A stretch of DNA of 14,040 nt from Thiorhodovibrio sp. (lineage in GTDB: Bacteria > Pseudomonadota > Gammaproteobacteria > Chromatiales > Chromatiaceae): the NCBI GenBank assembly GCA_007128075.1, contig SKYD01000074.1:1-14040 (forward strand). Direction: 5' to 3'. Positions within the stretch are counted from its first letter, which is position 1, and every line of letters starts with the position of its first letter. A program made the position numbers and the translations under genes. The notes under the pieces are model-generated. The model saw only the letters and a program-made list of their open reading frames with translations. It did no database searches and was not told the origin of the DNA. Positions 7,162-13,598 of the stretch are shown here, in pieces.

Positions 7162-8568
7162 TTATAGACTGTAATACAGATCAAACTCAACAGGATGGGT
7201 GGTCATCCGCAGTTGGGTGACCTCGTCCATTTTCAGCTTGATGTAGCCGTCGATCAGATCATCGCTGAACACGCCACCGGCAGTTAAGAACTCACGGTCT
7301 TTATCCAGCGCCTCCAGTGCCTGATCAAAGGAGTAGCACACCTGTGGGATTGCCTTCTCTTCTTCCGGCGGTAGATCATAGAGATCTTTGTCCATGGAAT
7401 CGCCAGGGTGAATTTTGTTCTGAATGCCGTCGAGCCCTGCCATCATCATCGCGCTAAAGGACAGATAGGGGTTGCCAGTGGAGTCGGGGAACCGCACCTC
7501 AATGCGCCGCGCTTTGGGGTTGGAATCGTAAGGAATACGAATCGATGCCGAGCGGTTGCGTGCTGAATACGCCAGCATCACTGGAGCCTCAAATCCTGGC
7601 ACGAGGCGTTTATACGAATTGGTTGAGGCATTGGTCAGCGCATTCAGGGCGCGGGCGTGTTTAATAATCCCGCCGATGTAATACAGCGCCAGCTCAGACA
7701 GCCCGGCGTACTTATCACCGCTAAACAGATTCACGCCATCTTTTGCCAGCGACTGATGCACATGCATCCCGTTGCCGTTGTCGCCAACCAGTGGCTTGGG
7801 CATGAAGGTCGCGGTTTTGCCATAAGCATGGGCGACATTTTGCACGCAGTATTTGAGAATCTGGTTCATGTCGGCGCGCTTGGTCAGGGTCGCAAAGCGG
7901 GTGCCGATTTCGCACTGTCCGGCAGTGGCAACCTCATGGTGATGCACCTCAACCGGTACGCCCATTTCTTCGAGGGCTAAACACATCGCAGCACGCAGGT
8001 CGTTGAGTGAATCGACTGGCGGCACTGGGAAATAGCCGCCCTTGACCCCGGGGCGATGCCCGATGTTGCCATCTTCGTAGACGCGCTCCGAATTCCATTC
8101 CGCCTCTTCGGAGTCCACCTTATAGAATGCGCCGCTCATGCCGATGCCCCAGCGCACATCATCGAGAATGAAAAATTCTGGCTCAGGACCAAAAAAGGCG
8201 GTGTCGGCAACGCCGGTGGATTTGAGATAGGCCTCAGCACGCTTCGCCAGCGAGCGCGGGTCGCGCTCATAGCCCTGCATGGTGTTGGGTTCGAGAATAT
8301 CGCAGCGGATAATCAGCGTTTTCTCATCAGAAAAGGGATCGAGGATTGCGGTGTCGGCCTCCGGCATCAACACCATGTCTGATTCCTGAATGCCTTTCCA
8401 GCCGGCAATCGAGGAGCCATCAAACATCTTGCCATCTTGAAACAGGGCTTCATCAATGATCGTTGCTGGCAGCGAAACATGCTGTTCCTTGCCGCGGGTA
8501 TCGGTAAACCGCAGGTCAACAAACTTGACTTCCTCATCTTTGATCAACTGCATCACATTGACAGACAT
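7162..8568 (-). CDS. glnA: Glutamine synthetase, type I (GSI-beta)
   Basis: This 468-residue enzyme makes glutamine from glutamate, ammonia and ATP, and is the main entry of ammonia into metabolism; family members form dodecamers. The sequence follows E. coli GlnA almost end to end: KFVDLRFTDTRGKEQHV, GKMFDGSSIAGWKGI, FGPEPEFFI, HHHEVATAGQCEIGTRF, ATFMPKPL, NRSASIRIPY and PVEFDLYYSL. Tyr397 in KDLYDLPPEE is the residue adenylylated by GlnE, so activity is probably covalently regulated. The start at 8568 has a good ribosome binding site (GGAG, 9 bases upstream) and matches the family N-terminus; in-frame sequence back to 8670 is 5' untranslated region. Transcription is predicted to come from the sigma-54 promoter at 8671-8686. 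Confidence 0.98.
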   Translation of the reverse strand: MSVNVMQLIKDEEVKFVDLRFTDTRGKEQHVSLPATIIDEALFQDGKMFDGSSIAGWKGIQESDMVLMPEADTAILDPFSDEKTLIIRCDILEPNTMQGYERDPRSLAKRAEAYLKSTGVADTAFFGPEPEFFILDDVRWGIGMSGAFYKVDSEEAEWNSERVYEDGNIGHRPGVKGGYFPVPPVDSLNDLRAAMCLALEEMGVPVEVHHHEVATAGQCEIGTRFATLTKRADMNQILKYCVQNVAHAYGKTATFMPKPLVGDNGNGMHVHQSLAKDGVNLFSGDKYAGLSELALYYIGGIIKHARALNALTNASTNSYKRLVPGFEAPVMLAYSARNRSASIRIPYDSNPKARRIEVRFPDSTGNPYLSFSAMMMAGLDGIQNKIHPGDSMDKDLYDLPPEEEKAIPQVCYSFDQALEALDKDREFLTAGGVFSDDLIDGYIKLKMDEVTQLRMTTHPVEFDLYYSL

Positions 8569-8670
8569 CGACAAATTCTCCAAAAAAATAACAAAAGAGA
8601 CCAAAAAGTGGCTAATGAGTTTCGGCGTTTGGCGCTTGATTGCGCACCACTGCAACGCTGGCAAAATCAA

Positions 8671-8686
8671 GGCACAATGTATGCCA
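8671..8686 (-). promoter_or_regulatory. Sigma-54 (-24/-12) promoter of glnA
   Basis: Read on the minus strand this is TGGCATACATTGTGCC, against the consensus TGGCAC-N5-TTGCW. The invariant GG (-24) and GC (-12) are present at the exact required spacing, with T before GC. The C to T change in the -24 box and G before TGC are mismatches. The predicted transcription start is near 8660, giving a leader of about 92 bases before the glnA ATG. Support comes from the NtrC-like sites upstream. Confidence 0.7.
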
Positions 8687-8750
8687 GCCTCACTTATAAG
8701 CGCGTTTGCAGTGCAGTTTATCAGTCAGTGACCCCACAACGCCAGCTCTT

Positions 8751-8767
8751 AGCACCAAAAGCGTGCA
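8751..8767. promoter_or_regulatory. NtrC-binding site, promoter-proximal
   Basis: AGCACC-AAAAG-CGTGCA matches the NtrC palindrome TGCACY-N5-RGTGCA with one mismatch in each half. Its centre (8759) is about 99 bp upstream of the predicted glnA start and 31 bp from the second site, close to the 32-bp spacing of the two strong enteric glnA sites. Confidence 0.65.
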
Positions 8768-8781
8768 CTGGGTGCGTGACC

Positions 8782-8798
8782 TGCACTTGCTTAGTGCA
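8782..8798. promoter_or_regulatory. NtrC-binding site, promoter-distal, perfect palindrome
   Basis: TGCACT-TGCTT-AGTGCA is a perfect fit to TGCACY-N5-RGTGCA, with both half-sites exact complements. Its centre (8790) is about 130 bp upstream of the predicted glnA start. It ends one base before the stop codon of the transporter gene, so the enhancer sits directly against a coding region. Confidence 0.75.
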
Positions 8799-8799
8799 T

Positions 8800-9951
8800 T
8801 TAGCCAAAATAGACCCAAACCTGGCGAAACAGTGGATCGGCGGTGAGGGTGGCGCGAATCTGCGCACTTAAGCGCAGAGCTGCTGCGGGATCTTCGGTAT
8901 AGAACACCAAAGGCAAAAACAGCTCCAGCTCCACCCCACCATCGAGATAATGCAATACCACCCGATGCAGCCGTGGCCAGGCGGGAATGGTGGTGCCGAG
9001 CTGATTCATCCGCTGCACCACCGCCGAGCGCAAGGGCAGATTGAGCGTCGGAATCGACTGCTCGTCGTCTTCAGGGTCTATGTGTACAACAATGTCGGTG
9101 ACATCATCAAAACCCTGCTTTAATTGTTGCTCGACATGCACGCTGATGAGATGCGCCTCGGAGACGCTCAGATAAGGTTCCACCAAAATGTGAACATCTA
9201 AACTCACCCGTCCGCCATAGGTGCGGGTGCGCAATTTGTGCAAACTTTTGACACCGGCAATAGTGCAAATGGCCTGTTTGATGGCCGCCACCCGCGCCGG
9301 CTCCAGCCCGGTATCGACCAGCTCGCGCACTGCTTTGTGGCCTAAATTCCAAGCAATGCGCAGGATCATCAGCGCCACCAACACTGCCGCCACCGCGTCT
9401 AAATAATCCAGCCCCAGCAGGGTGCCACCGATGCCGATCAGCACCACAATGGATGAGATTGCATCCGAGCGATGATGCCAGGCATTGGCACGCAATAGCT
9501 CCGAGCCGACGCGCTTGGCATGAGCAAGGGTGTACCAAAACAGCAACTCATTGATCACAATCGAGCCAGCGGCAGCCGCCAGCGCCAATGGCTCAGGATG
9601 CAACAGTGCCTCGGGATGCAGCACCCGCTCAATGGCATCCCAGCCAATCCCGATGCCGACTGCGGCCAAAAACACACCAAGCACCAAGGTCGCTAGGGTT
9701 TCATACCGCTCGTGACCATAGGGATGATCGGCATCGGGGGCGGTATTGGCCTTGCGCCCGGCAACCCACACCAACACATCAGTTGCCAAATCAGACAGCG
9801 AATGCACCCCATCGGCAATCAGCGCCTGCGAATGCCCCCAGTAGCCAGCGGTCAGCTTGCCCAATGCCAACAACAGATTGCACAATGCACCCACCAGCGA
9901 GGTGTGCGTGATTGCTTGCGCCCGCAACGCCCGCATGTCTTCGGCTGCCAT
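8800..9951 (-). CDS. Cation diffusion facilitator (CDF) family metal-efflux transporter
   Basis: This is an inner-membrane divalent-metal/proton antiporter of about 383 residues with roughly six hydrophobic segments between 10 and 205. Transport-site residues, by alignment to E. coli YiiP, are H50 and D54 in TM2 (ADGVHSLSD) and H159 and D163 in TM5 (WHHRSD). That is an HD-HD site, where YiiP has DD-HD, so zinc is the likeliest substrate (inference). HPYGHERYET follows TM2. The cytoplasmic domain keeps likely metal-binding residues H254, H267, H290 and D292. About 85 extra residues follow the usual end of the family (about 300). A TTG at 9963, 5 bases after a GGGGGT stretch, is an alternative start. 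It is separated from glnA by the glnA control region and is not obviously part of that operon. Confidence 0.9.
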   Translation of the reverse strand: MAAEDMRALRAQAITHTSLVGALCNLLLALGKLTAGYWGHSQALIADGVHSLSDLATDVLVWVAGRKANTAPDADHPYGHERYETLATLVLGVFLAAVGIGIGWDAIERVLHPEALLHPEPLALAAAAGSIVINELLFWYTLAHAKRVGSELLRANAWHHRSDAISSIVVLIGIGGTLLGLDYLDAVAAVLVALMILRIAWNLGHKAVRELVDTGLEPARVAAIKQAICTIAGVKSLHKLRTRTYGGRVSLDVHILVEPYLSVSEAHLISVHVEQQLKQGFDDVTDIVVHIDPEDDEQSIPTLNLPLRSAVVQRMNQLGTTIPAWPRLHRVVLHYLDGGVELELFLPLVFYTEDPAAALRLSAQIRATLTADPLFRQVWVYFG

Positions 9952-9987
9952 TGGTTTTTCCAATGCTTACCCCCAAATTTATAATTT

Positions 9988-10016
9988 TTGACGATTTATC
10001 TCAAAAAGACTAGACG
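9988..10016 (+). promoter_or_regulatory. Weak candidate promoter for 6S RNA
   Basis: TTGACG (9988-9993) is followed 17 bases later by TAGACG (10011-10016). The -35 is good and the -10 poor. If used, transcription would begin near 10023, leaving a short 5' tail before the 6S closing stem that would need processing. This is the best sigma-70-like pair I can find ahead of the RNA, but it is weak. Confidence 0.3.
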
Positions 10017-10045
10017 CGGCAGGAAAAAGTCTCTAGCCTTAGAGC

Positions 10046-10244
10046 CTAGACATCTTAACTGCGGTGTCCGTCAGCGTCCTGGGTATTTTCTTGAGCCTAT
10101 GTTGTGCCCCGGGAGCCTCCCGCAGCGGTTGTTGAGCATGTCCGCCTCCGAGCGGAAAGCCTGAAACTGCTGCACTCGGCGCCCACTTGAACCGTTTGGT
10201 TCAAGAACGACGGTACGCAACGCCACACGCGGTGGATGTCTTCC
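10046..10244 (+). ncRNA. ssrS: 6S RNA
   Basis: This RNA mimics an open promoter and binds the sigma-70 RNA polymerase holoenzyme, lowering transcription at many promoters in stationary phase. Several blocks align directly with E. coli 6S: TTGAGCC at 10091, GCGGTTGTTGAGCATG at 10125-10140 (E. coli GCGGTTGGTGAGCATG), AAGCCTGAAACTG, and the stem CTTGAACC-GTTT-GGTTCAAG at 10186-10205. The fold is right: a closing stem GACATC (10049-10054) with GATGTC (10235-10240), then GCGGTGT with ACACGC; a side hairpin CGGGA-GCC-TCCCG (10110-10122) next to the central bubble; and an apical stem TCCGC with GCGGA (10141-10156). The ends are estimated from the closing stem and may be off by 5-20 bases. In enterics ssrS sits beside zapA and ygfA; here it lies between a CDF transporter and rlpA. 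Confidence 0.92.
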
Positions 10245-10253
10245 TCATATTCC

Positions 10254-10284
10254 ACTGACTCGCATCCGCGAGTTGGTTATTTTC
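10254..10284 (+). terminator. Intrinsic terminator of 6S RNA
   Basis: A 10-bp stem closes on ACTCGC-ATCC-GCGAGT (10258-10273), extended outward by two G-U pairs, C-G and A-T to 10254/10277. It is followed by TATTTTC. It begins 10 bases after the end of the 6S fold, a fitting place to end the primary transcript and insulate rlpA. Confidence 0.65.
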
Positions 10285-10403
10285 GCAAATCCCGCTGAGT
10301 TCTTATCCTGCTCACTTAATTTTCAGCTAAAAACCTCAACAAAGTTGCTTAGGCGATTTGGCATTTCACTTGTTATGCGGATTGCGATAACGCAAAAACT
10401 CTC

Positions 10404-10431
10404 TTAATCTTAGTGCGTTTCGAGGTATACT
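10404..10431 (+). promoter_or_regulatory. Candidate sigma-70 promoter for rlpA
   Basis: TATACT (10426-10431) is a five-of-six match to the -10 consensus. The only -35 at usable spacing is TTAATC (10404-10409, 16-bp spacer), which is weak. Transcription would start near 10438, about 30 bases before the rlpA ATG. An imperfect inverted repeat, GTTAT...ATAAC, lies upstream at 10372-10391. Confidence 0.4.
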
Positions 10432-10468
10432 TACAAATTAGGTTAAATGTTGAGGGCGTTTTATTGCA

Positions 10469-11302
10469 ATGAACAAGCGCGCACTAGCTTCAGGACTGTT
10501 AATTGTTGCCTTGTTGATTCTCCATGGCTGTGCCAGCCAGCGCACCGCTGTTCGTGACAGCGGTCATCCGCCAGATGCGGTTCCTAAGGTCGAGCCACTA
10601 TCCCGATATGGCAACATGGAATCCTACGAGGTGTTTGGGCAGCGGTATTACCCCAAAACCACCAGTCGCAACTATGCCGAGCGCGGCATTGCCTCATGGT
10701 ATGGTCGCAAATTTCATGGTCGCAAAACCTCCAGCCTTGAGCCATATAATATGTATGCGATGACCGCCGCCCATAAAACCCTGCCGTTGCCGAGTTATGT
10801 CCAGGTGATCAATCTGGAAAATGGGCGCAGTGTGGTGGTGAGGGTCAATGACCGCGGCCCTTTCCACGACAACCGCATCATTGATCTCTCCTATGCGGCC
10901 GCGAAAAAGCTGGGCTTTGACCAAGCGGGCACGGCTGATGTCAAGGTGCGCTCAGTTGATCCCCGCGATCATGGCAGAAAAGTTCCCTTGCTAGATCCTA
11001 AACGGGTCATGGCACAGCTTGGGTCAACGCCACCCCCACCGCGCACCAGCAGCCACCTGCCTGCTGGGAACTATTTATTGCAGGTCGGTGCCTTTGATCA
11101 CAGACTGAATGCTGAGGATCTGCGGTCTCGACTGCTCGCACAGGTCAATGCACCAGTGAACATTCGTTTCGATGTGTCATTGGCACCATCGGCTCTTTAT
11201 CGGGTGCATGTGGGGCCCTTTGGCTCGCGGGATCAGGCCGAGGCAACCTCGCGCCAATTACAGACCCTTGGCGTACCGCAATCGCTGGTCGTTAGCCCCT
11301 AA
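10469..11302 (+). CDS. rlpA: Septal-ring lytic transglycosylase RlpA (lipoprotein, DPBB and SPOR domains)
   Basis: This is a 277-residue outer-membrane lipoprotein. A lipoprotein signal peptide ends in LHGC, so C21 is the lipidated residue. The double-psi beta-barrel domain (about 72-160) contains GIASWYGRKFHGRKTSS, MTAAHKTLP and VRVNDRGPF. E91, H102 and D128 keep the spacing (11 and 37) of the catalytic E120, H131 and D157 of Pseudomonas aeruginosa RlpA, which cleaves peptide-free glycan strands, so this copy should be active. A C-terminal SPOR domain (about 202-276, from NYLLQVGAF) would target it to denuded glycan at the division site. GAGGG about 12 bases upstream is the likely ribosome binding site. 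It is followed 41 bp later by dacA, a standard gammaproteobacterial pairing. Confidence 0.96.
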   Translation: MNKRALASGLLIVALLILHGCASQRTAVRDSGHPPDAVPKVEPLSRYGNMESYEVFGQRYYPKTTSRNYAERGIASWYGRKFHGRKTSSLEPYNMYAMTAAHKTLPLPSYVQVINLENGRSVVVRVNDRGPFHDNRIIDLSYAAAKKLGFDQAGTADVKVRSVDPRDHGRKVPLLDPKRVMAQLGSTPPPPRTSSHLPAGNYLLQVGAFDHRLNAEDLRSRLLAQVNAPVNIRFDVSLAPSALYRVHVGPFGSRDQAEATSRQLQTLGVPQSLVVSP

Positions 11303-11343
11303 CTGACTCGCTCCCATGACAACTCACTATTTGACTTTGAAAC

Positions 11344-12477
11344 ATGAGATTTTTTAGCAAACTTTGCGGATTGTTATTATGTGCGCTGATCGCCAATGTA
11401 GCGGTCGCGCTGCCGGTACCAGACCCGCCACAGCTCAATGCCGGTGGCTATTTGCTGATGGATTTTCACAGCGGTCAGGTTCTGGTTGAATTTAACGCTG
11501 ATGAACGGTTAGAGCCGGCGAGTCTGACCAAAATCATGACCGCCTATATCGTGTTTCGTGAACTACGCGATGGCAATTTGCAGCTCGATGAGGAGGTCTT
11601 GGTCAGCGAAAAAGCCTGGCGCACCGGCGGCTCGAAAATGTTTATCGAGGTCGGCAAGCGGGTGAAAGTGGAAGATTTAATCCAGGGCATGATCGTCCAG
11701 TCGGGCAATGATGCCAGCGTCGCCCTTGCCGAGCATATTGCTGGCAGTGAGGCCGCCTTTGCCGAATTTATGAATGTGCAGGCACGCGCACTGGGGATGA
11801 ATCACTCCAATTTTACCAATTCCACAGGGCTGCCCGGTGACAACCACTATACGACAGCCCGCGATGTGGCGATCTTAACCCGGGCGTTGATTGATAATTT
11901 TCCCGATTATTATCGCTGGTATTCGCAACCGTACTTCACCTACAACGATATCCAGCAACACAACCGCAATCGGCTGTTGCGTCAAGACCCGAGCGTCGAT
12001 GGGGTCAAAACTGGCTACACCCGCGCTGCTGGCTATTGTTTGGTGTCCTCGGCATTACGGAATAGTCAACGGCTGATCTCGGTGGTGATGAAAACTGAAA
12101 GTGTTGCTGCCCGCACCCGCGACAGCCTGGCTTTGCTCAATTATGGCTTTCGGTTTTTTGAAACCCATCGTCTCGCCAGCCCTGGGCAGCCGCTGGAACA
12201 GATACGGGTCTGGAAAGGCGAGGACAAAGAGTTGCCAGTTGGAGCGGCAGAAGAGCTTTATGTCACCATCGGGCGCGGGCGTTTTGATGGTCTCTCGCTG
12301 CAACTGGAGCGCCAGCCGCAACTTGAGGCACCCATTGAGCAAGGCACCACCGTCGGCGAGATTGTGGTGATGCTGGGGGATGAGGAGATTTTGCGCGCCC
12401 CCTTAGTCGCCCTGCAAACTGTGCGTCAAGGCAATCTGCTGCGTCAATTCAGCGACACGATTTTGCAGTGGTTTTAG
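11344..12477 (+). CDS. dacA: D-alanyl-D-alanine carboxypeptidase (PBP5/6 type)
   Basis: This is a 377-residue penicillin-binding protein that removes the terminal D-alanine from peptidoglycan pentapeptides in the periplasm. It has a cleavable signal peptide (about 1-22, AVA-L). The three active-site motifs are complete: S60-L-T-K63 with the nucleophilic serine, S120-G-N122 and K222-T-G224. A C-terminal beta-rich PBP5 domain follows (about 275-350). The end, GNLLRQFSDTILQWF, is an amphipathic helix that would anchor the enzyme on the outer face of the inner membrane. Size and layout agree with DacA/DacC, which cannot be told apart here. The start lacks an obvious Shine-Dalgarno sequence. The dat start lies 3 bases after the stop. 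Confidence 0.96.
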   Translation: MRFFSKLCGLLLCALIANVAVALPVPDPPQLNAGGYLLMDFHSGQVLVEFNADERLEPASLTKIMTAYIVFRELRDGNLQLDEEVLVSEKAWRTGGSKMFIEVGKRVKVEDLIQGMIVQSGNDASVALAEHIAGSEAAFAEFMNVQARALGMNHSNFTNSTGLPGDNHYTTARDVAILTRALIDNFPDYYRWYSQPYFTYNDIQQHNRNRLLRQDPSVDGVKTGYTRAAGYCLVSSALRNSQRLISVVMKTESVAARTRDSLALLNYGFRFFETHRLASPGQPLEQIRVWKGEDKELPVGAAEELYVTIGRGRFDGLSLQLERQPQLEAPIEQGTTVGEIVVMLGDEEILRAPLVALQTVRQGNLLRQFSDTILQWF

Positions 12478-12480
12478 GGC

Positions 12481-13338
12481 GTGACCGATATTTATTTGAA
12501 TGGTGCCTTTGTGCCTTTAAATCAGGCCCGGGTGCCAGTGATGGACCGTGGCTTTCTATTTGGCGATGGTGTCTACGAAGTCATCCCGACCTATGGCGGT
12601 CGCCCGGTGCGCTGGATTGCACACATGGAGCGTCTCGAACGCAGTCTTGCTGGGATTCGTCTTGCCCCGCCGCTGACCCGTGAGGCATGGAGCGATCTGT
12701 GCGCTCGGCTGTTAGCCCAACAGCCGGGGCTTGATCAATCGCTCTATCTGCATGTGACCCGAGGTGCACCACCAACCCGCGATCATCGTTTTCCATCAGA
12801 TGACATCCCGCCGACAGTGATGGCACTTGCCAAGCCCATCTCACCGCGTCCGGCAACGCTTGCCGAACAGGGGGTGACGGTGCTGGTGCGTGAGGAGCTG
12901 CGCTGGGGACGCTGTGATCTCAAAACCATCTCATTGGTGGCGGCGGTGCTGTTTGCCCAAGAAGCCAGCGAACAGGATGCCGAGGAGACCCTACTACAGC
13001 GCGATGGGTGGATGATCGAGGGCGCGTCCAGTAATTTATTTGCGGTGATTGACGGCGTGATCCTCACCCCGCCGCTTAGTCACGCTCTGCTGGCGGGTAT
13101 CACCCGAGCGTTGGTGATTGATCTTGCCCGAGCGGCTGGCTTGCGAGTGGATGAGCGTCCAATCTCGCGCACAGAACTCAACCAAGCGCAAGAGGTGTGG
13201 ATCACCAGCGCCACCCGCGAGATCATGCCAGTCACCCGCATTGAGCAGCAAGTCATCGGCGAGGGCTGCCCAGGACCGATCTGGCGAAAGCTCGATGCCG
13301 CTTATCAGGACTACAAACAGCACCTAGAGCCATTATGA
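12481..13338 (+). CDS. dat: D-amino-acid aminotransferase (PLP fold type IV)
   Basis: This is a 285-residue PLP enzyme that moves the amino group between D-amino acids and 2-oxo acids, for example D-alanine plus 2-oxoglutarate to pyruvate plus D-glutamate. K148 in CDLKTISL is the cofactor lysine. E180 in IEGASSNLF lies 32 residues later, the same spacing as K145 and E177 in the Bacillus enzyme. TRGAPPTRDHRFP (93-105) carries the RxH carboxylate-binding pair typical of D-amino-acid rather than branched-chain or ADC-lyase members. The start is GTG, 3 bases after the dacA stop, and the stop overlaps ybeD by 4 bases (ATGA), so this is an operon gene. Beside a D-alanine-releasing carboxypeptidase, a role in reusing D-alanine is an attractive inference. 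Branched-chain or lyase activity is not excluded. Confidence 0.88.
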   Translation: MTDIYLNGAFVPLNQARVPVMDRGFLFGDGVYEVIPTYGGRPVRWIAHMERLERSLAGIRLAPPLTREAWSDLCARLLAQQPGLDQSLYLHVTRGAPPTRDHRFPSDDIPPTVMALAKPISPRPATLAEQGVTVLVREELRWGRCDLKTISLVAAVLFAQEASEQDAEETLLQRDGWMIEGASSNLFAVIDGVILTPPLSHALLAGITRALVIDLARAAGLRVDERPISRTELNQAQEVWITSATREIMPVTRIEQQVIGEGCPGPIWRKLDAAYQDYKQHLEPL

Positions 13339-13598
13339 GTCAAGACAGCCTGCTTACTTTTCCCTGCTCGTTTCCGATCAAAGCCATGGGGCGGGCTGAT
13401 GCCGAGGTGGCTGCGGTTGTGACTGCAATTTTGCAGCGTCATGTGACCGATTTTTCAGCGCAAAACCTGCGCAGCCGCCCGAGCCGTGGTGGACAATGGG
13501 TGGCAGTGACAGCGGTGATTGAGGCGCAAAATCAGACACAGTTAGATGCCATCTACCATGAACTCAGTGCTGACGAACGAATCGTCTACGCCTTATGA
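13335..13598 (+). CDS. ybeD: YbeD family protein (DUF493)
   Basis: This is an 87-residue small cytoplasmic protein with an ACT-like alpha/beta fold in the family. It shows the DUF493 pattern: FPCSFPIKAMG near the N-terminus, a middle helix, GGQWVAVTAVIEAQNQTQLDAIYHELSADERIVYAL at the end (this block runs about 52-87). The molecular function is not established; the gene is conserved next to dacA and lipB in many gammaproteobacteria, and a regulatory role has been proposed from the fold. The ATG overlaps the dat stop by 4 bases, and lipB probably begins inside its 3' end. Confidence 0.92.
   Translation: MSQDSLLTFPCSFPIKAMGRADAEVAAVVTAILQRHVTDFSAQNLRSRPSRGGQWVAVTAVIEAQNQTQLDAIYHELSADERIVYAL

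Noticed and set aside
8651..8664. TGCAACGCTGGCAA as a second sigma-54 promoter for glnA
   Set aside because: It has GC and TGGC elements but not in the orientation and spacing needed; the site at 8671-8686 fits better.
8569..8670. N-terminal extension of glutamine synthetase by 34 residues
   Set aside because: There is a good ribosome binding site directly before the ATG at 8568, that start matches the family N-terminus, and the extension would cover the predicted leader RNA.
9107..9538. 143-codon minus-strand open frame
   Set aside because: It is a shadow of the CDF transporter gene; composition looks like an out-of-frame GC-rich read.
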